Source: Sphingomonas koreensis
Lineage (GTDB): Bacteria > Pseudomonadota > Alphaproteobacteria > Sphingomonadales > Sphingomonadaceae
Reading direction: 5' to 3'
Length of the DNA stretch: 64,000 bases
Assembly (NCBI GenBank): GCA_006438735.1
Contig: RCZF01000003.1
Span: 310,001 to 374,000, forward strand
Made by a program: the position numbers and the translations under genes. This document shows positions 25,200 through 33,772 of this stretch, one piece after another. The notes below the pieces were generated by a model that was not told the DNA's origin, did not search any database, and was given only the letters and a program-made list of their open reading frames with translations. Each line of letters begins with the position of its first letter. Position 1 is the stretch's first letter.

Positions 25200-28100
25200 C
25201 CCGTCCCAACCATCGACCTGTGCGCGACGCCCTCCTGGATACGGCCAGAGGCCTGTTGCTTGGGCCCCTCGCGGTCGACGAGCAAATCCCGTCTGCGCCG
25301 GTCGACACTTACGTTACCGGTATCCTCTGGCCGGAGGGCGAGACGCTCGACTCCATCGAAGACGACCAGGATGAGGGGTCGCCCTCGGACATTGACGGTG
25401 AAACCGATGCGGGCGTTCCGGGCTACCGCGCGGTGCGCCCGTGCTCGCTGGGACTGACCTTCGCGGTCGACGAGGGAGCTACGGTGCTGATCTCGACCGC
25501 GGCGACCGCCCGCTACACCGCAGTCGAGCGCGAGGCCGAGCAAGAAGGCGGCCGATCCCAACGGACCTGGACGCGACGGCAACTGGATTACCGGTACGAG
25601 GTCTCCCCCGGCCCCGCAGCAACCTGGAGGGTGCACGACTTCGTCGGACCTGACGGCCAGCCCGTCTCCGACCAGACGGTCCGACTGCACATCCGACGGC
25701 GCATCGCGGACGGCCGGCAGGTCCTGACCGTGACGCTGATCAACAAGGCTCGTCCTACAGAAGCCCGCCCCCGCGACGAATTCTCCCTGCTGCAGTCCGG
25801 TCTCGAGGTGAAGGCGGTCACGCCCACCGGGGAAGGCGCGATCCGTCCCCGACCGGCACCGGCCTTCGCCGGCGCCGACGAGGACGCGCAGTCGGCCGCG
25901 CTCCTATACCGCGACGTGCTGGAGTACGCGGTGGGGCACGGCGTGGCGGTGGTCTGGGAACCCTCCCCCGCCCGGCGGATCGCCCGGCTCGAGACGGCAT
26001 GGATGCCCGCCTCGCCGGTCAAGGGCACGAGTTCGTCGGGCCACACCAGTCTCATGGCGTTCCTGGATGCACATCCCCACGCGCTGTCGGCCGAGTGGCT
26101 GGCCCGGCCGACCGCGCGTGACGAGGTACTCGGCGTGCTCCACGGCTTCGCCGACGTCTACGAAGCATGGATCGACAGCGAACTCGAGCCGCGTGTCGGT
26201 GGGTTCGAGGGGGAGCTCGGGACAGCGGCGCGGCGCAACCTCGATCGATGTCGCGACGCCCTGCGCCGCATCCGCACCGGCATTGAGATGTTGGGTCGGG
26301 ACACCGACGCCTGGACGGCGTTCGCGCTGGCGAATTCGGCGATGGATCGCCAGTCGCGCTTTGCAGCGAAGGGAGACAGGGCCGGTCCGCTGAGATGGCG
26401 GCCCTTCCAGCTCGCCTACATCCTCATGGTGCTTCCCGGCCTCGTGAACCCTTCCGATACCGACCGCGACGACGTCGACCTGCTTTGGTTCCCGACGGGC
26501 GGCGGTAAGACGGAGGCGTATCTCGGGCTGACGGCGTTCCAGATCCTCCATCGCCGGCTGACGGACGCCGGCCGTCGGGACGAAGGCGGCGTGGACGTCC
26601 TGATGCGCTACACCCTTCGTCTCCTGACCGTTCAGCAATTCCAGCGCGCCGCCTCGCTCATCTGCGCGTGCGATGCTATCCGGACTGAGCGAGGCGATCT
26701 GGGCGAGGCGCGGATCTCGCTTGGACTATACGTCGGCGGCGACGCGACACCCAACCGTGCCGCCGCCGCCTTCGAATCGCTCGAGCTGGAGCACGACGGG
26801 CAGCAGCCGAAATCCACCCCCTGTCAGCTCCTCGACTGTCCGGTTTGCGGTTTCGCACTCGATGCGGATTGCTATCAGAGCACCGGGCAGGACATCGAAA
26901 TACGCTGTGCCAACGAAGCCTGCGAGACCGCCGGCGAGGCGCTGCCGGTTCTGACCGTCGACGACTTCATCTACGATGCGCCGACCAGCCTCCTGATCGG
27001 CACCATCGACAAGTTCGCGCAGCTGCCGCGCCGGCGCGACCTGGGCACGCTGTTCGGCCTGGACGGCGGCCTCCGGCCAGGGCTGATTATCCAGGACGAA
27101 CTCCACCTGATTTCCGGGCCTCTTGGCTCTATGGCGGGACTCTACGAGACGGTTGTCGACATGCTCTGCACCTACGACGGGGTCCGGCCCAAGGTGATCG
27201 GCTCAACGGCGACAATCGGCCAAGCATCCCGACAGGTCCGCGCGCTCTTCGACCGACCGGTCCTGCAGTTCCCACCGTCAGGCTTCGACGCATCGGACTC
27301 CTTCTTCGCCGTCCGCGACGAGGATGGCCCGGACCGCCTCTACGTGGGTCTTTGCTCCGCAGGGCGAAGCCCCAAGTTCTCGCTACAGGCAGCGGCTGCC
27401 GCGCTTCTGCAGGCGATCGGACACCTCGTGAACGCGGGGACCGCGCCGTCGCTTGCGGACCCGTTCTGGACGGCGGTCCTCTACTTCAACAGCCTTCGCG
27501 AGCTCGGGGGCGCGCATGTGCTGCTGCAGGACGATATTCCACGCCAGATCGCGTTTCTTGCTGGTCGTCTCGCATCCCCTCGCCGAATATTAGAGACCGA
27601 CGCCATCGAACTCAGCAGCCGGGTGGCGTCGCGTGATCTTCCTGAGCACCTCGCGCAACTCGGGCATCCGCTCACCGACGGCACGGACCCGTTTGCTCCG
27701 GAACCCCGCGACGCCGTGCTAGCCTCGAACATGATATCGGTCGGCGTCGACGTGTCCCGGCTCGGGCTGATGCTCGTGAACGGCCAGCCAAAGTCCACGG
27801 CGGAATACATCCAGGCGAGCAGTCGCGTCGGCCGCGGCATCGACGGGCTCGTGCTCACCCTCTACAACTTCGGGCGCCCGAGGGACGTATCGCACTTCGA
27901 ACACTTCCTGGCGTATCACGGCGCTCTCTACCGCAGCGTCGAGGCGACGAGTGTGACTCCCTGGGCACCGCGCGCGCGCGACAAAGCGCTGCACGCGGTG
28001 GTCGCGGCAGCGGTTCGCCACCTGTCGCCTGGCATGGACGACGACGAGGCGGCTGCGGACTTCGATCCTCAGTCACCGGAGGTCCTGGCCCTTGTCGCTG

Positions 28101-28396
28101 CGATACGTCAGCGCGCCGCGGCGGCGTCTGAAGGGGTCGAAGCAGCCGACGCGTCCGCAGACCTCGATGCGATCCTGGAGGAATGGGCGGTGCGTAGTCA
28201 GAACGCGCGCGCATCGGGCAATGACCTGCTCTACTGGGAGCGACGCGCACCATACGGTCGCACCAAGCCGCACCTCATGACCTCCGCGGAGGAAGGAACG
28301 ACGCCTGGTGCCCTCGCCTGGCCCACGCCGAACTCGATGCGCGAGGTCGAGCCATCGACGGCGTTCGCTCTCAAGACGATGACTAGGAGGAACTGA
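25196..28396 (+). CDS. drmA: DrmA-like DISARM SF2 helicase
   Basis: 1066 residues from GTG 25196. The N-terminus shows the DrmA pattern: 'LLDTARGLLLGPLAVDEQIP' and 'YVTGILWPEGE', then 'GYRAVRPCSLGLTFAVDEGA'. Helicase motifs: 'LLWFPTGGGKTEAYLGLTAF' (Walker A, ~432), 'IIQDELHLISGPLGSMAGLY' (DELH in place of DEAH, ~633), 'IGSTATIGQA', 'NMISVGVDVSRLGLMLVNGQ' and 'QASSRVGRG'. A zinc-ribbon-like insertion with Cys pairs ('CPVCGF' and 'CANEACE') lies near 550-580. In DISARM, DrmA with DrmB loads on incoming DNA. It is coupled to the UvrD-like gene upstream and followed one base later by DrmB. Confidence 0.9.
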   Translation: MTRPNHRPVRDALLDTARGLLLGPLAVDEQIPSAPVDTYVTGILWPEGETLDSIEDDQDEGSPSDIDGETDAGVPGYRAVRPCSLGLTFAVDEGATVLISTAATARYTAVEREAEQEGGRSQRTWTRRQLDYRYEVSPGPAATWRVHDFVGPDGQPVSDQTVRLHIRRRIADGRQVLTVTLINKARPTEARPRDEFSLLQSGLEVKAVTPTGEGAIRPRPAPAFAGADEDAQSAALLYRDVLEYAVGHGVAVVWEPSPARRIARLETAWMPASPVKGTSSSGHTSLMAFLDAHPHALSAEWLARPTARDEVLGVLHGFADVYEAWIDSELEPRVGGFEGELGTAARRNLDRCRDALRRIRTGIEMLGRDTDAWTAFALANSAMDRQSRFAAKGDRAGPLRWRPFQLAYILMVLPGLVNPSDTDRDDVDLLWFPTGGGKTEAYLGLTAFQILHRRLTDAGRRDEGGVDVLMRYTLRLLTVQQFQRAASLICACDAIRTERGDLGEARISLGLYVGGDATPNRAAAAFESLELEHDGQQPKSTPCQLLDCPVCGFALDADCYQSTGQDIEIRCANEACETAGEALPVLTVDDFIYDAPTSLLIGTIDKFAQLPRRRDLGTLFGLDGGLRPGLIIQDELHLISGPLGSMAGLYETVVDMLCTYDGVRPKVIGSTATIGQASRQVRALFDRPVLQFPPSGFDASDSFFAVRDEDGPDRLYVGLCSAGRSPKFSLQAAAAALLQAIGHLVNAGTAPSLADPFWTAVLYFNSLRELGGAHVLLQDDIPRQIAFLAGRLASPRRILETDAIELSSRVASRDLPEHLAQLGHPLTDGTDPFAPEPRDAVLASNMISVGVDVSRLGLMLVNGQPKSTAEYIQASSRVGRGIDGLVLTLYNFGRPRDVSHFEHFLAYHGALYRSVEATSVTPWAPRARDKALHAVVAAAVRHLSPGMDDDEAAADFDPQSPEVLALVAAIRQRAAAASEGVEAADASADLDAILEEWAVRSQNARASGNDLLYWERRAPYGRTKPHLMTSAEEGTTPGALAWPTPNSMREVEPSTAFALKTMTRRN

Positions 28397-28397
28397 C

Positions 28398-30290
28398 TTG
28401 GCAAGGCGACCCGGCGGCGCGCAGGCGTCCGAACCGACAGACGGAGTCGAACCGATTGGTACGGTCCGCCGTTCCCAGCTCGTGTCGGGGTTCGCCATCG
28501 GAGCGATCGTCGACCTTGAAAAGGGCTCCTTCATGCCAATGGGCCTGGAGGACTGGGAGAGGGTCAATTCGCTCCCCTCTCTCCGGATCGGGGAGGAACG
28601 CCTTCAATCGATGCTCGGCGTCACCCACTTCCGTCTCGGCCCGGTCAAGGAACAGATTGCGGGCTCTTCGCAGGTGCGCGCCCGCAGCGCCGCTCCGGCG
28701 GTACGGTTCCCCGAATGGCACGAGTGCCCCAAATGCCACCGCATCGGTCGGGAGGGAGCACCGTTCGAGCTTGCGGACGACGGTGCACGCCTGCGGTGCA
28801 CAGGGCACACCGGAAAGGTCTACACCAACCCGGTCCGCTTCGTGGTGGCATGCCGTCGGGGACATCTCAGCGACTTCCCCTGGGAGTGGTGGGCGCACAA
28901 AGGCCGCGACGAGGGCATCTGCCGACGGCCTGTCCTCAAGCTGGGCTCCCGGGCGCAATCGGCATCGCTCGCCGACCTCTACGTCCAGTGCGACTCCTGC
29001 AGCACGCCAGCGCACCCGACACGTCAGTCGCTCGGCACAGCCTTCGGCGCGGATGCGCTTCGCGGGATGCGCTGCGATGGCTTCCGGCCCTGGCTTCACG
29101 ACCGGCAACCGGACTGCGATCAAGATATCCGTGCGTTGCAGCGCGGCGCCTCCAACGTCCATTTTGCGATCGTCGGCTCCTCTCTGTCGATACCACCGGC
29201 GTCAGAAGCGCTGAGCCAGATCGTTGAGCAGTCCAGGATGTTTCTGGATGGCGTCCCTGAAGCAGCCCTGCGCTCTGTACTCATCGGGGTCGGCCAAACC
29301 TACAATGTCTCGGTCGATCAGCTGCTAGCCGCTTACCTGCGAATGCGCTCGCTCGAGGGCGGCGGACCACCGCTCACCGAGAAGGTGGCCCGCGAACAGG
29401 AGTATGACGCGCTGTCGCAGGATCGCGATGATCCGATCATCGGCGGGGTAACGCCGCAATTCCGCAACGAGATCCTGGCTCCGCCGCCGGCGCTTTCCGC
29501 TTGGTTCGACCTTGTCGGCGCGGCGTCCCGTCTGCGCGAGGTGCGCGCCCTTGCGGGCTTCTCCCGCATCGAGCCACATCCCGTCGGCCCGGACCGGGTT
29601 CGCCAAGCCATCACCGACGGAAAGGTGTCGCCGCTCTCGAAGACCGAGCGCACATGGCTGCCCGGCGCCGAAATCAGGGGAGAGGGTATCTTCCTGCGGT
29701 TCCGGACCGAAGCCGTCGATACCTGGATCGCGGCAAATCCCGGAGTGGTCGAGCGGGCCGCGATCCTGGAGGCGCGCAGCCGGAAGATCGCGGAGGACCG
29801 AGGCTACGAGCGCGACTACACCATCGGGCCGCGCCTCCTGCTGGTGCACGCCTTCGCCCACGCCTTCATACGGCAGATCTCCGTCGAATGCGGGTATTCC
29901 GCATCAGCGCTTCGAGAGCGGCTGTTCGTATCAGATGACCCGGGACGCGCGATGAATGGCGTGCTCGTCTACACCGGTTCGCCGGATTCAGAGGGAAGCC
30001 TGGGCGGCCTCGTCAGGCTCGCCGAACCAGCGCTGCTCGAACCGATCGTCCTCCGCACACTGGCAAATGCAGCTTGGTGCGGCAGCGATCCTGTCTGCCT
30101 GGAAAGCGATCCCCGACAGTCGGGGGACCGGGTGAGCGGCGCCGCATGCCACTGCTGCCTGCTCCTGCCCGAGACAGCGTGTGAGAAGTTCAATCGGGAA
30201 CTCGACCGCACCGTGCTCGTCGGCGAGCCGGACGATGCGTTCGCGGGCTACTTCGGCGATGCCGCCGCGGAGGCCGTATGGCCATCCTGA
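28398..30290 (+). CDS. drmB: DrmB-like DISARM protein (DUF1998)
   Basis: 630 residues, TTG start at 28398 with AGGAGG at 28384. N-terminal 'RRSQLVSGFAIGAIVDLEKG' and 'SFMPMGLEDWERV' are the DrmB opening; 'VACRRGHLSDFPWEWWAHKG' follows, with Cys pairs in 'ECPKC' and 'QCDSC' that could bind zinc. The DUF1998 end is clear: 'LVHAFAHAFIRQISVECGYS', then 'GAACHCCLLLPETACEKFNR' and 'ELDRTVLVG'. DrmB partners DrmA in the DISARM core complex. The next gene starts 13 bases inside this one (30278). Confidence 0.9.
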   Translation: MARRPGGAQASEPTDGVEPIGTVRRSQLVSGFAIGAIVDLEKGSFMPMGLEDWERVNSLPSLRIGEERLQSMLGVTHFRLGPVKEQIAGSSQVRARSAAPAVRFPEWHECPKCHRIGREGAPFELADDGARLRCTGHTGKVYTNPVRFVVACRRGHLSDFPWEWWAHKGRDEGICRRPVLKLGSRAQSASLADLYVQCDSCSTPAHPTRQSLGTAFGADALRGMRCDGFRPWLHDRQPDCDQDIRALQRGASNVHFAIVGSSLSIPPASEALSQIVEQSRMFLDGVPEAALRSVLIGVGQTYNVSVDQLLAAYLRMRSLEGGGPPLTEKVAREQEYDALSQDRDDPIIGGVTPQFRNEILAPPPALSAWFDLVGAASRLREVRALAGFSRIEPHPVGPDRVRQAITDGKVSPLSKTERTWLPGAEIRGEGIFLRFRTEAVDTWIAANPGVVERAAILEARSRKIAEDRGYERDYTIGPRLLLVHAFAHAFIRQISVECGYSASALRERLFVSDDPGRAMNGVLVYTGSPDSEGSLGGLVRLAEPALLEPIVLRTLANAAWCGSDPVCLESDPRQSGDRVSGAACHCCLLLPETACEKFNRELDRTVLVGEPDDAFAGYFGDAAAEAVWPS

Positions 30291-32017
30291 TCCCAGACGT
30301 TCCCGAAAACTGCCCGAACAGCGAGCGACTCGTCTACGAGCGGCTCGGACGCGAGCTTCCGGCAGACTGGGTGGTCCTGCACTCGCTCGGACTTCCTGGC
30401 CACGAGACGAAGATCTGGGGCGAAGCCGATATGGTCGTGCTGTCGACCCACGGGGTCTTCGCGCTCGAGGTCAAGGGAGGAAAGGTCTCGTGCGCAGACG
30501 GCGTCTGGACCTTCGCGGGAGACTTCCGGTCCTACAGCAAGCGCGAGAGCCCATGGAAGCAGGCATCCGGCGCGATGAACACCGTTCGCGACCGGCTGCA
30601 CGCCGCTGCCGGCTCGTTCAAGGACGTCCTCTTCGGCTTCGGCGTGGTCATGCCCTATACGACATTCACAACGACGGGGGCGGAGATCGTGCCTGAGGTG
30701 CTTCTCGACAAGCGCCAGTTCAAGGACACACTCAGCCACTACATCTCGGCGCTGCAGCGCTACTGGAACGACGTCTGTCTCGAGAAGCGCAGGAAGACCT
30801 ATCGAGGGCTCAGACCCGAAGAGATCAGGCTGGCGCGGCAGATCCTGCGGCCCGACCTGGACACCGCCCTGAGCCTGGGCGGCTACCTCACCGGGGTCGA
30901 CGAACGGCTGCTCCAGCTGACGAACGAGCAAATCCGGACCTCACGCCGTCTCGCCGCCAATCCTCGCACCGTCGTGCGAGGACCTGCCGGCACGGGAAAG
31001 TCCGTCATCGCCCTGGAACGGGCGAAGCAGCTCTCCGCAGGCGGGCAACGGGTGTTGATGCTGTGCTTCAACCAGTTGCTGGCGCACCACGTTCGCACAG
31101 GCCTCGCCGGTGACGCGCGGGCAGCAAATCTCGAGGTTCGTCACGTCCACTCCCTCTATCGCGACATCATCGTGAGGGCGGGACTGCTCGGCCGGCTTGA
31201 GGCCGAGAACGCGGAGCATCCCGACTTCTTCCCCATCCGCTTTCCGGAGATCGCGACGGAGGCGCTCTGCGAGCAAGCCTCGGAACCCTGGGACGTGCTG
31301 GTACTGGACGAAGCACAAGATCTCCTGACGCCCGAGCACCTTGATGTTCTCGACCTGCTGCTACGCGACGGCCTCAGGCGGGGACGCTGGCACTTCTTCC
31401 TCGATCCGTTACAAAACATCTACGGCGTCGAGACGCAGGATCTGGTGGAGCAGCGTCTTGCCGAAGGTGCGCCAGCGTTCGACGACCTGTTCGAGAACTG
31501 CCGCAACACAAGGCAGGTCGCAATACAGGCATCAATTGTGTCGGGCATCGACTTGGCGGTGGCTGGCGCTCCCGACGGACCGCAATGCCATGTCCACTTC
31601 CACGCCGACGCCGCCGACGGGCTGGTTAAGCTCGAGGCCATCCTGCGCGAGCTCCTGGATCGCGACGTGCCGCCCCAGGACATCGCCATTTTATCCACCC
31701 GCAGGCGGGAGAATTCGCTTCTTGCCGCGCTGACCGAGATCGCGGGGCGGCGGCTGGCCGAACCGACCGACGAGACAGCACTCAGAAATGGAGCCCTGCT
31801 CTTCACCACAATGCACGCCTTCAAGGGACTGGAACGGCAGGTCGTCATCGCCGTGGACATGGCGGAAACCGGCGACGCCAAATGGTCCATGCTGCACTAT
31901 GCCGGCCTTTCCCGTGCGCGCGGACTTCTTCACATTTTCGTGCCCGGCTCAGCACGCAAGGCTTACAACAGGCAGGCCGAGAACTTCGGAAGGAGGATCC
32001 AGGCCAGAACGGCCTGA
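30278..32017 (+). CDS. NERD-domain nuclease fused to UvrD-like SF1 helicase
   Basis: 579 residues. An N-terminal NERD (nuclease-related) domain of the PD-(D/E)xK fold reads 'IWGEADMVVLSTHGVFALEV' followed by KGG, giving the D...ExK active site. A ~90-residue linker leads to an SF1 helicase with 'VRGPAGTGKSVIALERAKQL' (Walker A, ~234), 'VLVLDEAQDLLTPEHLDVLD' (Walker B), 'FFLDPLQNIYG', 'LFTTMHAFKGLERQVVIAVD' (motif V) and 'YAGLSRARGLLHIF'. Known roles of such fusions are poorly defined, but they recur in defence loci. The start overlaps the DrmB end by 13 bases. This is the last gene of the helicase run; a 100-base gap with inverted repeats follows. Confidence 0.87.
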   Translation: MAILIPDVPENCPNSERLVYERLGRELPADWVVLHSLGLPGHETKIWGEADMVVLSTHGVFALEVKGGKVSCADGVWTFAGDFRSYSKRESPWKQASGAMNTVRDRLHAAAGSFKDVLFGFGVVMPYTTFTTTGAEIVPEVLLDKRQFKDTLSHYISALQRYWNDVCLEKRRKTYRGLRPEEIRLARQILRPDLDTALSLGGYLTGVDERLLQLTNEQIRTSRRLAANPRTVVRGPAGTGKSVIALERAKQLSAGGQRVLMLCFNQLLAHHVRTGLAGDARAANLEVRHVHSLYRDIIVRAGLLGRLEAENAEHPDFFPIRFPEIATEALCEQASEPWDVLVLDEAQDLLTPEHLDVLDLLLRDGLRRGRWHFFLDPLQNIYGVETQDLVEQRLAEGAPAFDDLFENCRNTRQVAIQASIVSGIDLAVAGAPDGPQCHVHFHADAADGLVKLEAILRELLDRDVPPQDIAILSTRRRENSLLAALTEIAGRRLAEPTDETALRNGALLFTTMHAFKGLERQVVIAVDMAETGDAKWSMLHYAGLSRARGLLHIFVPGSARKAYNRQAENFGRRIQARTA

Positions 32018-32063
32018 CGCGTTCGGTCGCGAACGCGCCGGCGAGCCTCAAAAGTGCACACTT
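32018..32063. promoter_or_regulatory. Two inverted repeats upstream of the RHH-methyltransferase genes
   Basis: CGCGTTCG (32018-32025) pairs with CGAACGCG (32030-32037) across GTCG. A shorter repeat AAGTG-CA-CACTT follows at 32052-32063. They lie in the only sizeable gap before the methyltransferase module, just ahead of a ribbon-helix-helix gene, and could be its operators. There is no T-tract, so a terminator is less likely. Confidence 0.35.
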
Positions 32064-32117
32064 GTGTTGACCGCGCCGGCCCCGCCGTTCATGCTTCGTC
32101 CTCGCTAGGAGGGCGAG

Positions 32118-32285
32118 ATGAGCGAGGCGGTTCGGGTCCAGGTGCTGATGCGGCCGGAGGAAGCTGCTCGCTTCGAGCGGTTCTGCGAGACCCAGGGCCA
32201 TAAGAAATCGACGCTCATTGCGCGTCTCATCCGCGACCATCTGGACCGGGAGGAACCGATCCGGGTGGAAGGAAAATCAGAATGA
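32118..32285 (+). CDS. Ribbon-helix-helix (CopG/Arc-like) small regulator
   Basis: 55 residues. A beta-strand 'VRVQVLMRPEEAARFERFCE' is followed by helix 'TQGHKKSTLIARLIRDHLDR' and a charged tail, the RHH layout of CopG/Arc repressors or antitoxins. AGGAGGG lies seven bases before ATG 32118, and the stop overlaps the methyltransferase ATG (ATGA, 32282-32285). Such a protein could repress its own operon and limit methyltransferase and McrBC expression. It could instead be an orphan antitoxin; no toxin is adjacent. Confidence 0.7.
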   Translation: MSEAVRVQVLMRPEEAARFERFCETQGHKKSTLIARLIRDHLDREEPIRVEGKSE

Positions 32286-33772
32286 ACTTTTCAGTTGAAC
32301 AAGCCGCGTTGAGCAAGATTGCGCGCCTGCGTCACGGCGGCGCACCCCGAGTGCTCGACCTATTCGCGGGTTGCGGCGGAATCTCCCTCGGGTTCCAGGC
32401 CGCAGGTTTCGAGATCGCCGGCGCGGTCGAGTTCGATCCCGCCGCAGCAGCCTCGCATGGCGCAAACTTCCACCCCGGAGAGGAGCGCCACGCGGTCGCC
32501 CGGGACATCACGAAGCTGTCACCCGAGCAACTCGCGGCCGAGCTCAGGCTCGGCCCCGTCCCGCACGCGGTGGATGTGATCGTTGGCGGTCCTCCCTGCC
32601 AAGCCTTCGCCCGCGTGGGCCGTTCGAAGCTGCGCGAGATCGACGCGCATCCAGAGGCGTTCAAGCACGATGCTCGTGCGCGCCTTTATCTGGAATACCT
32701 GCACTACGTCGACGCCTTCAAGCCCCTCGCCCTTCTGATGGAGAACGTCCCGGACATCCTCAACCATGGTGGCCAGAACGTCGCGGAGGAAACATGCGAG
32801 GTGCTGCGCGAGAAAGGATACGTCGCGCGCTACACCCTGCTGAACTCGTCCCACTTCGGTGTGCCGCAGATGCGCGAGCGAATGATCCTGGTGGCCTACC
32901 GGCGGGAGATCACCGACCAAGTCGTCTTCCCCGCGCCCACGCACCACATGGACCTGCCGCCGGGGTATGCGAGCAGCCGCCAAGTCGCACTCAAGATGCT
33001 GCGCGGCGGCCTGCTGGGAGAGGCCCATTGCTATGTGGCCGCGCCCGAGGCGGAGCCCGGGCTGCCCCCTGCCGTTACCGCGCAGGAAGCGCTTGCCGAC
33101 CTCCCCCCGATCACCGACCACCTCGACGGGACAATGGGGCGCGGCGCGAGGCGTTTCGACAAGGTCATCGCCTATCCGAAGCGCCGGACGCTGAACGCAT
33201 ACGCCCGGCTGATGCGAAGTTGGGCCAATTTCGGCAACTCCGTCGGGGTCAGCGACCACGTGATCCGCTACCTGCCGCGCGACTGGAAACTGTTCGCAAG
33301 GATGAATCCCGGCGACCAGTATCCACAAGCTCACGCGCACGCTCTCGCCATGTTCGAAGAGCAGATCTCGCTCCTCGCGGCTGCGGGAAAGGCACCGCGT
33401 AAAGGCTCCAAAGCCTGGATCGAGCTCCGTGCCTCGATCGTCCCCCCGTACGATGTCGGCAAATTCCCGAACAAGTGGCGCAAGATGGAGCCCGACAGGC
33501 CAGCGCGCACACTTATGGCCCACCTCGGCAAGGACAGCTACAGCCACATCCACTACGACAGCGATCAGCGCCGGACGATCTCGGTGCGCGAGGCAGCTCG
33601 CCTGCAGTCCTTTCCGGACGGCTTCGTCTTCAGCGGTACTATGAACCCCGCGTTCAAGCAGATCGGGAACGCCGTGCCGCCTCTGCTGGCAAAGGCAGTC
33701 GCCGAGCAAATGCTCTCCACCCTAAAGGCAGCGTTGCCAGGGAGCGCAGATGTCGTTTCGAAAGCGGGCTGA
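32282..33772 (+). CDS. DNA (cytosine-5) methyltransferase, DISARM/DrmMII-like
   Basis: 496 residues. It transfers methyl groups from AdoMet to C5 of cytosine in a target that cannot be read from sequence. Motifs: I 'VLDLFAGCGGISLGFQAAGF' (~24), IV 'VIVGGPPCQAFARVGRS' with the catalytic Cys (~105), VI 'LMENVPDIL' and VIII 'QMRERMILVAYRR'. A long target-recognition region follows, then IX/X 'RLQSFPDGFVFSGTMNPAFK' and 'QIGNAVPPLLAKAVAEQML'. In class 2 DISARM a 5mC methyltransferase (DrmMII) marks host DNA as self. The McrB-like gene starts 23 bases before its end. Confidence 0.92.
   Translation: MNFSVEQAALSKIARLRHGGAPRVLDLFAGCGGISLGFQAAGFEIAGAVEFDPAAAASHGANFHPGEERHAVARDITKLSPEQLAAELRLGPVPHAVDVIVGGPPCQAFARVGRSKLREIDAHPEAFKHDARARLYLEYLHYVDAFKPLALLMENVPDILNHGGQNVAEETCEVLREKGYVARYTLLNSSHFGVPQMRERMILVAYRREITDQVVFPAPTHHMDLPPGYASSRQVALKMLRGGLLGEAHCYVAAPEAEPGLPPAVTAQEALADLPPITDHLDGTMGRGARRFDKVIAYPKRRTLNAYARLMRSWANFGNSVGVSDHVIRYLPRDWKLFARMNPGDQYPQAHAHALAMFEEQISLLAAAGKAPRKGSKAWIELRASIVPPYDVGKFPNKWRKMEPDRPARTLMAHLGKDSYSHIHYDSDQRRTISVREAARLQSFPDGFVFSGTMNPAFKQIGNAVPPLLAKAVAEQMLSTLKAALPGSADVVSKAG

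Noticed and set aside
32519..33709. Long minus-strand frame of 396 codons
   Set aside because: It is fully antisense to the cytosine methyltransferase, whose motifs I-X are all present on the plus strand.
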